From contig NZ_MZGV01000006.1 of NCBI RefSeq assembly GCF_002029235.1, forward strand, positions 59,329 to 123,328: a stretch of 64,000 nt of DNA, given 5' to 3'. Shown here piece by piece: positions 9,053 through 18,606 of the stretch. A program made the translations under genes and the position numbers. Numbering within the stretch: the first letter of the stretch is position 1; each line of letters opens with the position of its first letter. The stretch comes from Clostridium oryzae. Lineage in GTDB: Bacteria > Bacillota > Clostridia > Clostridiales > Clostridiaceae. The notes under the pieces were generated by a model, which saw only the letters and a program-made list of their open reading frames with translations, had not been told where the DNA came from and did no database searches.

Positions 9053-11473
9053 TTACTGATTAGCTTCGGCTGCTTTTCGCATTTTCTTTCTCTCTCTTAG
9101 CAGATGCCTAAATCCTTTAAAGAAATGGCCATTGACCATCATAAGGAGTCCATCTACCATAGGCATATTAAACGCACCACCGGTCATTCTAGCTATACCT
9201 CTAAATGGCATATGATAAACAGACATCATAATAATGTTCGCCGTGCCTCTTTTTCCAATCTTTTTAAGGAAGCCATATGCGAAATTTATGAGATGCAGTG
9301 CAAATCTTGCAAAAGCAGATTTAGCATAAATCAGCTGACCTATAGTATCATTGTAGCCAAGAGATTTACTTCTATCCCATTTAGCTTCGGGTATTTTTCT
9401 GCCAAGCAATGTTTCAAACTCCTCAGCATCAACATTAGAGGCTTTACCAGAAAAATAAGAAGGAAGAGCTGCCTTATTATAAGGAGAAGCTGCATTCGTT
9501 CCTTGCCTTATAATCGCACCTGATAATTTAACATCCTCGCTGGAGGAGCCTATCATAATCTTATATTCTCCGGCCTCCTCTTCCCAGGAACTTGTTGTTA
9601 CATTAAAATAACGGAAGGATTTATCATCAAACAGTATTTTTACTGTTTGTGTTTCTCCTGGCTCAAGAAATATCTTTTTAAAGCCTTTAAGTTCCTTGTT
9701 AGGTCTGAAAATCACATCAGAAGATTTTCCGATATATAGCTGTGCAACTTCAGCTCCTGCAACATTTCCTGTGTTCTTTAGCGTGAATGTCACTTTGTCA
9801 CTTTCAACCTTCAGATCACCATATTCAAAGGTTGCATAACTTAAACCGTATCCAAAAGGAAACTGTACCTTCACGTTAGCAGTACCATAATAACGATAAC
9901 CAATGTACGGCCCCTCTCTGTACTCTACACTAACTTCCTTACCAGGAAAATTACTATAGGAAGGTACATCTTCATAACGTATCGGATAGGATTCAGCCAA
10001 TTTTCCTGATGGATTTACTTCACCGCAAAGGACTCTTAAAACAGCCTTTGCTCCTGCCTGTCCGCTTAAATACGCATGTACTAATCCTTTTATATTCTTA
10101 ATCCATGGCATTTCTATAGCTGATCCGCAGGAAAGAACTGCCACGATATTTGTATTCACTTTACTTATAGCTTCTATTAGATCAATTTGATTCTGTGGTA
10201 ATTTCATATCTTGTCTGTCCAAGCCTTCTGCCTCAGTAGCTTCATCCAAACCTATATACAGCAGTACTACGTCTGCCTTATCTGCAAGCACACATGCTTC
10301 CTTTATGAGCTTGTCATTTTTCTTTCCATAACGTTCAAAACCCGGAGCATAGCCCACACTTTGCACATCTATTTCTTTTAAGCAATCTAGTGTGTTATTC
10401 AATTTCGTCGGATTAACAATGGAGGAGCCTGCACCTTGATATCTAGGATTCTTAGCAAAATCACCTATAACAGCTACTTTTGCTTTCTTCTTTAATGGCA
10501 GAATATTTTCCTCATTTTTAAGCATTACAATGGACTCTTCAGCAGCAAGCTGAGCCATCTTATGATGCTCTTCCACATCAAACTCCTTACGTTGTTTCTT
10601 ATACACTTCTTCTGTAGTAAAAATCAGTTCTAATAATCTGTCAATACATTCATCCAGTACTTCTTCTTTTATTTTTCCGCTCTTAACAGCGTTTATTATG
10701 TCTACATTTGTTTCTCCGCATGTAGTAGGCATCTCTAGTTCATTGCCAGCAATCAGTCCAGCTACACGATCATTGCTGCCACCCCAGTCAGTAACCACTA
10801 CACCCTTGTAGTCCCACTCACCACGCAGAATATCCTTCATCAAATGCAAATTTTCATTGGTATAAGTACCATTCAACATATTATAAGAAGACATGAGAGT
10901 CTTTGTAGCACCTTCTTTAACTGCAATTTCAAAGGCAGTTAAATAGATTTCCCTTAAAGTTCTTTCATCAACAATTGTATCAATAACCATTCTTCGTTCT
11001 TCCTGGTTATTTACACAAAAATGCTTTACGCAAGCTGAAATACCGCGAGATTGTATTCCTCTGATATAGCTAGCTGCCATTTTACCAGCTAAATACGGAT
11101 CCTCACTAAAATATTCAAAATTTCTTCCGCACAGCGGATTTCTTTTCATATTGGTACCAGGACCAAGAAGCACGTTGACCTTCTGAGATACTGCTTCATC
11201 TCCTAAAAATTCACCAATCTTTTCTCCCAGTTTCTCATTCCAACTGTTTGCTATAGTGGCAGCAGTAGGAAAGCAGGTTGCAGGAATACTTGCATTTAAA
11301 CCCAGATGATCTGCTGCTGCCGCCTGCTTCCTGATGCCATGAGGACCATCAGAAAGAAACATATTTTTTATTCCTAAGCGTTCAATATCCATTGATTGCC
11401 AGAAATCTTTACCAGATGTTAACGATGCTTTTTCTTCTAAAGTCATCTGACTTATTATTTCCGCATATTTCAT
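9053..11473 (-). CDS. Beta-glucosidase-like glycosidase, GH3 (paralogue 2)
   Basis: 806-residue GH3 enzyme closely matching the 5.4-kb paralogue along its whole length. Same order: barrel with SDGPHG, CGRNFEYFSEDP and nucleophile Asp229 in VTDWGGSND, C-terminal sandwich, fibronectin-like domain, and the same C-terminal extension (FALHLINFAYGFLKKIG, NMPMVDGLLMMVNGHFF). No export signal. The GtrA-like gene follows after 17 bp and the membrane-bound GH3 gene precedes it by 81 bp, with a hairpin in between, so the three genes may form an operon with graded expression. The two cytoplasmic paralogues look like an old tandem duplication later separated by the GtrA gene. Confidence 0.93.
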   Translation of the reverse strand: MKYAEIISQMTLEEKASLTSGKDFWQSMDIERLGIKNMFLSDGPHGIRKQAAAADHLGLNASIPATCFPTAATIANSWNEKLGEKIGEFLGDEAVSQKVNVLLGPGTNMKRNPLCGRNFEYFSEDPYLAGKMAASYIRGIQSRGISACVKHFCVNNQEERRMVIDTIVDERTLREIYLTAFEIAVKEGATKTLMSSYNMLNGTYTNENLHLMKDILRGEWDYKGVVVTDWGGSNDRVAGLIAGNELEMPTTCGETNVDIINAVKSGKIKEEVLDECIDRLLELIFTTEEVYKKQRKEFDVEEHHKMAQLAAEESIVMLKNEENILPLKKKAKVAVIGDFAKNPRYQGAGSSIVNPTKLNNTLDCLKEIDVQSVGYAPGFERYGKKNDKLIKEACVLADKADVVLLYIGLDEATEAEGLDRQDMKLPQNQIDLIEAISKVNTNIVAVLSCGSAIEMPWIKNIKGLVHAYLSGQAGAKAVLRVLCGEVNPSGKLAESYPIRYEDVPSYSNFPGKEVSVEYREGPYIGYRYYGTANVKVQFPFGYGLSYATFEYGDLKVESDKVTFTLKNTGNVAGAEVAQLYIGKSSDVIFRPNKELKGFKKIFLEPGETQTVKILFDDKSFRYFNVTTSSWEEEAGEYKIMIGSSSEDVKLSGAIIRQGTNAASPYNKAALPSYFSGKASNVDAEEFETLLGRKIPEAKWDRSKSLGYNDTIGQLIYAKSAFARFALHLINFAYGFLKKIGKRGTANIIMMSVYHMPFRGIARMTGGAFNMPMVDGLLMMVNGHFFKGFRHLLRERKKMRKAAEANQ

Positions 11474-11491
11474 ATCTTCACCTCTATAGTA

Positions 11492-11517
11492 GTCAGACTG
11501 CCCTTAGGCAGTCTGAC
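11492..11517 (-). terminator. Inter-cistronic hairpin between two GH3 genes
   Basis: Perfect 11-bp arms (GTCAGACTGCC and its complement) around CTTA. No T-run follows on the minus strand, so it may be an mRNA-stabilising or attenuating hairpin rather than a full terminator. It lies just before the ribosome binding site of GH3 paralogue 2. Confidence 0.65.
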
Positions 11518-11554
11518 CGTTTAAGTTTCTTTCATATAAAATCCCTTTTGATTT

Positions 11555-14440
11555 TTAAGCTAAGCTTTCTTCTCTTTTCTTACCATCGCGAAGTACAAAG
11601 AATAATCCAGCACCTATTGCTATAACAGCAACAACATCAATAGCAATTGTTAATTTTACCCATGTTGGAGTATCTGCAGCAAAACCACTCTTTACAACTC
11701 TGCTGTTAGCAACTGTATATAGAATATTATGAGCAGCTTCTCTCAATGCCCATAGAGTATCCTTGCTGTCTGTATTTGCTGAAGGAACTCCCACAGGCGC
11801 AACACCAGTAAGATAAAGATCATTACCATTACGTACACCAAGCTCATAAGTCATATATGGATAAGCAGACATTCCTTTTCCGTTAATATAGAAGTCTGTA
11901 TCAATCATTCCATGGAAACCCCATTCGTCGCGAAGAACACTCTTAAGAAGTGCAGAACATGCTCCAGCCCAAGTGTTACCTATACTGTTGAAGGATGACA
12001 TTGCAGCTTTAGCTCCGCCCTCTTTAACTTCGATTTCAAATGATTTCAAATAAATTTCACGAATAGCCTGTTCATTGCTCCATGTAAGAATACCAAAAGT
12101 ACGATTTGTTTCCTGATCATTTAAAGCAAAGTGTTTCATATAAACATATCCGCCTAAGCTTTGGAAGCCTTTTGTTACAGCAGCCGCCATCTTACCTGAA
12201 AGAAGTCCATCTTCTGAATAATACTCAAAGTTTCTTCCACCAAAGGCTGTACGGTGTATATTCATAGCTGGAGCATACCATCCAGTAGTATCATAAGCTT
12301 TACTTTCTGCTCCTACACATGCTCCCATTTCCTGCGCAAGCTTAACATTCCAAGTAGATGCAATCACTGTCTCTGATGGGAATGCAATACCTGACACTTT
12401 TGATTTGGAAATAAATGCGCTGATAGCTGAAGGTCCATCATAATCTACCGTAGCAGGTTTTCCAACTGACTTAATTGCTGTAGTTTTATAACCACCAAGT
12501 GTTGATAAAGCAACCAGGTCTTTTACAGACAACTGATCCAAAAGCTTATCCCAACTCTTATCATTGTAATCAACGCCAACATAATTTTTAAGTTTCTTAC
12601 CATTTTTAGCATCTGTTGTAGGCGCTGTCTTGTGAGTATCAGCAGGAATGCTATATCTCTTGCTGTTTATATAGTTAACAAAATTCGAGTCAACTAAGAC
12701 ACCTTTTACTTTTGCTGCTGTTTTACCAGTTCCAACTGTATAAGTCTTGTAAGTTGTAATATCTTTTAAGTTGGCAAAGCGATTAGCTCTTGAAAGATAA
12801 TTCTTTATACTGCCTTCGCCTGTAACATATTTATCAAACTGATTTGTAGCTACTTTTTTATCAGTAGGACGTCCCTGTGAATCATAAACCACCTGATCAA
12901 GAGCCTTTGAAGTAACATCAGCTATCTTTTCATGAGAGTTATTCATAAGCATAAGCTTGTAAGTACCTTTTTCAAGTACATATGATCCAGTTGAGCTATA
13001 AACTTTATTATAGTCGTAAGATGCCATATCTGAAACTTTGAAGGAAAGCGTAACTACTTCAGATTTTCCTGGCTGTATCATATCTGTCTTTGTAAAAGCT
13101 GCAAGGTCTACAGATGATTTTTCTATTTTGCCAGTATAAGGTGCCGAATAATAAAGTTGTACAACTTGTTTTCCTGCTACTGATCCTGTATTTGTTACCT
13201 TTACCTTTACAGAAATGTCTTTATCATTCCATTTTAAGCTGTTTGGAACAACTTCCTGATCGAAGGTTGTATAGCTTAATCCGTAACCAAAAGGATACAT
13301 AACCTTATCATCATACTTAATAGCTCCTTCAGCCGCTGCGGTTTCATAGTAACGATATCCAACATAAATTCCTTCTGCATAATTCACAAACTTTAAAGGA
13401 ACCTTTTTGGAATCCATTGCCTGAGAATATGATCCGTCTTTGTTTTTAATTACATAACTATAGTCACCAAAGTTCTTTGCTGATGGCGCATCTAAAAGAT
13501 CTTTTGCATATACATCTACAGTTCTACCAGATGGATTAACTGTTCCAGCAAGAATTCTTCCAAGTGAAAGGAATCCGTTTTGTCCTGGACCTCCAATATT
13601 TACAATACTCTTAATCTGATTGTAGTTTTTTGTCCAACCTAATTCAAAAGTGTTACTGCTGTTAATAACAAGAATTACTTTTTTGAAGTTCTTTGTAACG
13701 GTATTTATCATACCCATTTCTCTGTTACTTGGTTCAAAATAGTTCTTGTTTGAATCAAGGTCGTCTTTATAGCCAAATTTTTGACCAGTAGGCCCTTGAG
13801 TTCCTTTGGGATTAAATGTATCTTTTCCATTCATGCTGGTTGGAAGATCTGCTCCTTCACCACCTGCACGTGAAATAAAAATTATTGCAGTATCGGAAAA
13901 TTCCTTAGCCTTTTTCATTCTATCTGCTGTATAAAACTTTGATGGTTCTGGCTGCTGAATTGTCCAGTCCTGGCCGTTCATTTCCACTTGCGGTCTCGTT
14001 TTACTAAAGGATGCATAAGCATTGTATAAATCCTCGTTCACTTCAAAACCTGCTTTTTCAAGACCTGCCTTTGGAGTAACAGCTGTAGATGTATCTACTC
14101 CACCGGAACCTGTACCTCCATATATAGGATTTGTAAAATCCCATCCAAAAACGTTTACCTTAGTTTTACCAGTTCCCGACTTTTTAATAGGTAGTGTGTT
14201 GTCATCATTTTTAAGAAGCACTACACCTTCATCTGTAATTTTATTAACAAGTTTAGTAGATTTACTACGAGCAGCTACTGCCTCTTTACTTGTAATATCA
14301 ATTTTAGAAAAGTACTGGGTAATTACTGGTGCAAAATTTGATAATGCTATGTTTACACCAACTACGATAGCAAGTAGAACCACCAATATGGAGGTTTTAA
14401 CTATACGTGCCTTCTTACTGCTCATTTTGTGGCCTTTCAT
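11555..14440 (-). CDS. Membrane-anchored GH3 glycosidase with permuted domain order
   Basis: 961 residues. A TM helix near 14-34 (IVKTSILVVLLAIVVGVNIA) is followed by the domain normally C-terminal in GH3 (VVLLKNDDNTLPI, GGTGSGGVD), then the fibronectin-like domain (TGSVAGKQVVQLYY), and only then the catalytic barrel: DYDGPSAI, GGRNFEYYSEDG, MKHFALNDQE, and the presumed nucleophile in MIDTDFY near residue 849. A second TM helix near 925-947 ends in a basic tail. Reversed GH3 order is known from Ruminococcus and Butyrivibrio enzymes. With both termini predicted inside, the enzyme would sit on the outer face and feed glycosides to the transporters, complementing the two cytoplasmic paralogues. 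Substrate is unknown. Confidence 0.9.
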   Translation of the reverse strand: MKGHKMSSKKARIVKTSILVVLLAIVVGVNIALSNFAPVITQYFSKIDITSKEAVAARSKSTKLVNKITDEGVVLLKNDDNTLPIKKSGTGKTKVNVFGWDFTNPIYGGTGSGGVDTSTAVTPKAGLEKAGFEVNEDLYNAYASFSKTRPQVEMNGQDWTIQQPEPSKFYTADRMKKAKEFSDTAIIFISRAGGEGADLPTSMNGKDTFNPKGTQGPTGQKFGYKDDLDSNKNYFEPSNREMGMINTVTKNFKKVILVINSSNTFELGWTKNYNQIKSIVNIGGPGQNGFLSLGRILAGTVNPSGRTVDVYAKDLLDAPSAKNFGDYSYVIKNKDGSYSQAMDSKKVPLKFVNYAEGIYVGYRYYETAAAEGAIKYDDKVMYPFGYGLSYTTFDQEVVPNSLKWNDKDISVKVKVTNTGSVAGKQVVQLYYSAPYTGKIEKSSVDLAAFTKTDMIQPGKSEVVTLSFKVSDMASYDYNKVYSSTGSYVLEKGTYKLMLMNNSHEKIADVTSKALDQVVYDSQGRPTDKKVATNQFDKYVTGEGSIKNYLSRANRFANLKDITTYKTYTVGTGKTAAKVKGVLVDSNFVNYINSKRYSIPADTHKTAPTTDAKNGKKLKNYVGVDYNDKSWDKLLDQLSVKDLVALSTLGGYKTTAIKSVGKPATVDYDGPSAISAFISKSKVSGIAFPSETVIASTWNVKLAQEMGACVGAESKAYDTTGWYAPAMNIHRTAFGGRNFEYYSEDGLLSGKMAAAVTKGFQSLGGYVYMKHFALNDQETNRTFGILTWSNEQAIREIYLKSFEIEVKEGGAKAAMSSFNSIGNTWAGACSALLKSVLRDEWGFHGMIDTDFYINGKGMSAYPYMTYELGVRNGNDLYLTGVAPVGVPSANTDSKDTLWALREAAHNILYTVANSRVVKSGFAADTPTWVKLTIAIDVVAVIAIGAGLFFVLRDGKKREESLA

Positions 14441-14844
14441 TTTTATTCCCCCTATTTATAATATGGATATTTGTTGATGTACAACCGCACAGCCTTATTT
14501 TATGCGGCTTTACAACTATACATTTGAAGGATTTCACTCACTAAAAATTTAACTTAAACATTAGAATAAATTACAATCTTAAAAAGTGAAATTCCTCTCA
14601 AGCATATTTAGTTAATTACTTAGGTAAATGTACTAAATCGAGAAATTTTAACTCACCTTAACAGCCACCTTTTCTCAAACTTAATCACGCGTTTCCCCCT
14701 AAATATATTTGATACTGTACCGTAATGTTTTATGGATTTATGAATCAAATAAAAACTATCACGTTTACATTATTTAAGTTAACATGTTTCAATTCAAACA
14801 ACAATAAACCAAAAGTTAGGGGGATAAACTTTTTGTTTACTGAA
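14441..14844. other. Promoter region of membrane GH3 gene
   Basis: About 400 bp without a gene. AT-rich, so it probably contains the promoter of the GH3 gene on the minus strand. A cre-like word near 14750-14766 has mismatches and is not called. Nothing else recognisable. Confidence 0.45.
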
Positions 14845-14888
14845 TAAAAAAAGTCATTTTGATAAGCTTTTATGCTCATCAAAACGAC
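14845..14888 (-). terminator. Terminator overlapping the LysR stop codon
   Basis: 15-bp arms at 14853-14867 and 14874-14888 pair on the minus strand with two G-U pairs, followed by seven T residues. The upstream arm begins inside the last codons of the LysR gene. Confidence 0.85.
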
Positions 14889-15775
14889 CCATTTTCTTCT
14901 TTTATATATTCTTTTACATAACTTCGAAACAAAGATACCGATTTGGATTGGATAACTCTTTTTCTTGTAATGAGGTAAATACTCTGAGGGATTTTTTCCT
15001 TAAGTCTTATGGTTTTTAAATTTTTATCAGTAAGTGCTTCTTCAATAAAATCTACAGAAACTCCCACCAATCCATTTTCTTCGCATAATTTATGCATAGT
15101 TATAGGATTACCTATTTCATATTTGACATCAAGCGTAAATCCATATTCCATACATTTATCCACTAAGCTATGTTCCTTGCCTGTTTCAACAGATTTTATA
15201 ACCAATGGTTCACTTTCCAACTCAGTTATTGAGATTTCATCTTTTAACGCTAGAGGATGGTTTTTAGAAACTATTATTACTACTTCTCCTGATTTAATCA
15301 ATTTATATTCACAGTTTTCAATGTCTTCATGTCCCATAACAAAACCAACATCAACTTCTTCTTCCTGAAATAGCTTACTAATGTCATATTCATCTGGGAA
15401 CTCTTTTATCTTCATTGGAATATTAGAATAAATTTTAGAAAACCCGAACAATAAATCCAGAGGTATCGCTAATGTTGTAGAATAAGTAACAACAACATTT
15501 AAACTACTGTTTCTACCATTCATAATGCTTATTTCCTTTTTTATATCATCCATAAGATAACAGATATGCTTGGCTCGAGCATATAACAGCTCACCGCATT
15601 CTGTGGCTTCCATTCCGCGTGATCCTCTGTAGAATAATTCTGCTTTCAAATCCACCTCAAGTTGCTTTATGGTCTTACTTAAGCCCTGCGGAGTAATAAA
15701 TAAGTCCTTAGCGGCCGAGGTAACACTCTTCTTTTCATAAACTTTAATGAAATATTCTAACGCTTCTGTATTCAT
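14879..15775 (-). CDS. LysR-family transcriptional regulator
   Basis: 298 residues, normal LysR length. The N-terminal winged HTH (residues 1-60, YEKKSVTSAAKDLFITPQGLSKTIKQLE) is followed by a LysR substrate-binding fold (NVVVTYSTTLAIPLDLLFGF, EVDVGFVMGHED, EIVIIVSKNHPLAL-like region). This class binds a small effector and usually controls a neighbouring or divergent gene. Here both neighbours lie on the same strand, so its target is not evident. ATG at 15775 has AAAGGA seven bases upstream. The closest neighbour it could govern is the GH3 gene downstream, but its own terminator separates them. Confidence 0.9.
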   Translation of the reverse strand: MNTEALEYFIKVYEKKSVTSAAKDLFITPQGLSKTIKQLEVDLKAELFYRGSRGMEATECGELLYARAKHICYLMDDIKKEISIMNGRNSSLNVVVTYSTTLAIPLDLLFGFSKIYSNIPMKIKEFPDEYDISKLFQEEEVDVGFVMGHEDIENCEYKLIKSGEVVIIVSKNHPLALKDEISITELESEPLVIKSVETGKEHSLVDKCMEYGFTLDVKYEIGNPITMHKLCEENGLVGVSVDFIEEALTDKNLKTIRLKEKIPQSIYLITRKRVIQSKSVSLFRSYVKEYIKEENGSF

Positions 15776-15956
15776 ATTTTTTCCTTTATACGCGTGTTAA
15801 GGTTTGAGATAATTAATGCAAGTATAGCATAGTATATATTATTTTACAATCCTCCCCTTACATATATGAATCTATTTCAACTTATCAATAATTTATTTTT
15901 AAGAGCTAATAAGGCTTTATTGAAATTTCCTTTATTCGTTAACTGTTCTTTTAGTT

Positions 15957-17549
15957 TCACACATTATTCATTCGCCTATTTTTGATTATGATCGATGCTA
16001 TCGTTAAAATTATTCCAATGAATAGAAATACGATTGGAGTATGAGAACTTGCAGCTTGTTGAGTAGTACCTAAAAAATTTAAACCCGATACACCATTGGT
16101 TATCCCTACATACCATAGAATTATATATGTTATTTCAAAAGCAGTGGAGCTTTTGGCAAAATTACCAATAAATATTCCTAATGCATTGACAAAAATAGCT
16201 CCCATAAAAATATAAGCTGCTCCTTCAAAGTTCCTCAATAATACAAATTTTATTATAATCGTTACATTTATAAATATAGTAAATAAAATTCCCGCAGCAA
16301 CTGAATTCAAAAGCTGGCTGCTTCTATAATTTTTATAAGTTGAAAGATATTCCTCCATATTGAAATCCATTTGAATACTACCTAACCTAGACCAGATAAA
16401 AATAGGTAAAATCCATATCGCTGGGATTACAACTTTATAGAAACTATCACCATTCGTAAAAAATACACATATACAGCACAGAAACATGGCTATATACCAC
16501 CATATATTAGCGGATGAAAGCATAATCTTAAATTCACTTTTTACTATAGCAAAATCATTAGAATAAGTTCTTTTTTCAAATATTTCGCTTAAAACTACTC
16601 CTTTTTGAGGATTATGTGTTTTCTCTTTCATAAAACTTTTAATTCCAGTATATCTTTTTCCTGCTGCAAGATATGTTCTTTTAAAAAGCATAGAAGCTAA
16701 AATAAGTAAAAGAATTCCCACTAGAACCCAAAAACATCTTTCAAACAGCACATTTCCACTAACACTAACGTTATTCATCATAAAGGTTTTAACATTGTTA
16801 TGAAGTGGTCCACTTGTTCCAAGGCTAAAAGAGTTCATATTCCTAAATTGCTTAAAATTACGTTTTAGTTGTTCTAAGATAATTTGAGCAGCGCTGCTGA
16901 ATCCAAAAACATCTGTTAAAGAATAGGCTCCTCCTTGCATTGATACCACTAATATACCAGACCACACAAAAAAATATATTACATTTCCAAGAGATTTAGC
17001 TAAAAAGGGGATTGTTTCAAAGATTATTGCTATAACTGCTGTAATAAAACAGGCTGGCACACCTAATATTAAAAATGGCGTTATTAACTTTATAGGCTGA
17101 AAGCAATAGCTCTCTCCTCTAACAAACTGCATTATGGCAGTAACAAGAATAACCACACACATTTGCAGCAATAGGAACAAAAAGCTGCTAAAAGTCTTGC
17201 CGAATATAAAAATCCATGACTTTATCGGCGTAGATGCAGTAATTTCACCTATTAAAAAATGTCTTTCTCTGTTAATAGCATTTCTAACAAAGTAGAAACC
17301 TATTAATGTTACAATACTAATAAATGCTATTGTAGCAACCCATCCAAGCCAGACAGAGTTATAAACACCTCTGTAGAAAAATCCATGTAAATAATACTTC
17401 AACGTATAATAAATACTTGTGTTGTTCTGCGGAAAGAATAAATACGATATATATATCATCAAAAGTGATATGATAAGAATACTCTTGCTTCTTATTCTAT
17501 CTAAAAAATCAGATATTCCCACATAGTAAATTTGATATACACTATTCAA
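15957..17549 (-). CDS. ABC-type membrane permease, ~12 TM
   Basis: 530-residue integral membrane protein with two clusters of about six predicted helices (roughly residues 25-265 and 365-525) and a soluble linker. No family name can be given beyond ABC-2-like permease. The start chosen is TTG at 17549, preceded by AGAGGTGAG and overlapping the ATPase stop (TTGAATAG). An upstream in-frame start would overlap the ATPase by 50 bp and lacks its own RBS. It forms a transporter with the upstream ATPase, and both diverge from an OmpR/kinase pair that probably controls them. Cargo is unknown; antimicrobial-peptide or lantibiotic export is a plausible guess from context only. Confidence 0.85.
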   Translation of the reverse strand: MNSVYQIYYVGISDFLDRIRSKSILIISLLMIYISYLFFPQNNTSIYYTLKYYLHGFFYRGVYNSVWLGWVATIAFISIVTLIGFYFVRNAINRERHFLIGEITASTPIKSWIFIFGKTFSSFLFLLLQMCVVILVTAIMQFVRGESYCFQPIKLITPFLILGVPACFITAVIAIIFETIPFLAKSLGNVIYFFVWSGILVVSMQGGAYSLTDVFGFSSAAQIILEQLKRNFKQFRNMNSFSLGTSGPLHNNVKTFMMNNVSVSGNVLFERCFWVLVGILLLILASMLFKRTYLAAGKRYTGIKSFMKEKTHNPQKGVVLSEIFEKRTYSNDFAIVKSEFKIMLSSANIWWYIAMFLCCICVFFTNGDSFYKVVIPAIWILPIFIWSRLGSIQMDFNMEEYLSTYKNYRSSQLLNSVAAGILFTIFINVTIIIKFVLLRNFEGAAYIFMGAIFVNALGIFIGNFAKSSTAFEITYIILWYVGITNGVSGLNFLGTTQQAASSHTPIVFLFIGIILTIASIIIKNRRMNNV

Positions 17550-18423
17550 GCTTCTCACCTCTCTTTCCAGAAGTATAATAGATATAGGCATCTTCAAGTG
17601 TAGGCTGTATGGCTACAGCATTAGCTAATGGCTTGGCTTCTGATATTACTCTTACTGCCATGCCTTCGTTTCTTCTTATTATATTTCCAGTTATATATTT
17701 TTCTTTTATTTCTTTAAGTTCGTTTTCACGAACAATGCATTCCCACACAGTTCCTTCTAACGAATTTAAAAGTTCTTCGTTTCTACAAAAACAAATGAGT
17801 TTACCTTTATTCATAAGAACTATTTTTTCTGCCGAAGCTTCTACATCTGATACTATATGTGTAGACAGCATAATTATTTTATCTTTTGCTAAGCTGTTAA
17901 TTAAGTTTCTGAAATTCATTCTTTCATTAGGGTCTAATCCAACAGTAGGCTCATCCACTATAAGAATTTTAGGATCATTTAGTAAAGCTTGTGCAATACC
18001 TATTCTTTGTCTCATACCACCGGAATAGTTTCCTATACTCCTGTTAGCAGCATCGCTAAGGTTTAATAAATCAATAAGCTCACTTATTCTGTTTTTTGCT
18101 TTCTTCATATTGAGTCCTTTTAAAGCTGCCATATATTTTAAAAATTCAATTGCTGTTAAATTAGGAAATACGCCAAAACTTTGAGGCAAATATCCTAGGT
18201 CGTGTCTAAGTTCATCTCCATCTTTATGAATGTTCTTTCCATTCCAAGTAATAACGCCTTCACTTGGCTTTGAAACAGTCGCTATCATCTTCATCAAGGT
18301 TGATTTTCCTGCACCGTTAGCTCCTAAAAGTCCTATAATTCCTCTTTCAAGTTCAAGATTAAAATTTGAAAGTGCCGTAAAATTATTTGAGTATTTTTTA
18401 GATACATTTTTTATTGAAAGCAT
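17542..18423 (-). CDS. ABC transporter ATP-binding protein
   Basis: 293-residue ATPase partnering the overlapping permease. Walker A GANGAGKST (about residues 34-42), Q-loop, signature YSGGMRQRIG, Walker B ILIVDEPTVGLD and switch His in MLSTHIV are all present, so it should be active. The C-terminal ~70 residues (EGTVWECIV...LEDAYIYYTSG) resemble the extension of ABC-2 exporter ATPases. A strong AGGAGG precedes the ATG at 18423. The promoter region, shared divergently with the regulator at 18.6 kb, carries an 11-bp-spaced repeat just upstream of a TATAAT. Confidence 0.93.
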   Translation of the reverse strand: MLSIKNVSKKYSNNFTALSNFNLELERGIIGLLGANGAGKSTLMKMIATVSKPSEGVITWNGKNIHKDGDELRHDLGYLPQSFGVFPNLTAIEFLKYMAALKGLNMKKAKNRISELIDLLNLSDAANRSIGNYSGGMRQRIGIAQALLNDPKILIVDEPTVGLDPNERMNFRNLINSLAKDKIIMLSTHIVSDVEASAEKIVLMNKGKLICFCRNEELLNSLEGTVWECIVRENELKEIKEKYITGNIIRRNEGMAVRVISEAKPLANAVAIQPTLEDAYIYYTSGKRGEKLE

Positions 18424-18457
18424 AATATCCTCCTAAATTCGTTTAATAAATTCAGTT

Positions 18458-18512
18458 ATTATACTAACGTATTAGAATTAATATAAATCTAACCAAACCT
18501 TAATATAACCTA
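18458..18512 (-). promoter_or_regulatory. ABC promoter with 11-bp-spaced repeat (OmpR-type box)
   Basis: On the minus strand, GGTTATATTAA is followed directly by GGTTTGGTTAG (18491-18512), an 11-bp-spaced direct repeat. A TATAAT lies ~28 bp further on (18463-18458). Spacing and position fit activation by an OmpR-family dimer; the obvious candidate is the divergent regulator at 18607. Confidence 0.5.
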
Positions 18513-18606
18513 AAATTTTTATTTATACCGTAATAAAATTTGAACAGCCTGCCAAATTGTGTTAGTTTAATTATATAAAATATTTGTATTAATGAGAGGT
18601 AAAAAA

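Noticed and set aside
14750..14766. Possible CcpA cre site before the membrane GH3 gene
   Set aside because: Reads TGTAAACGTGATAG on the minus strand; the second half lacks the conserved CA, and the distance to the start is over 300 bp.
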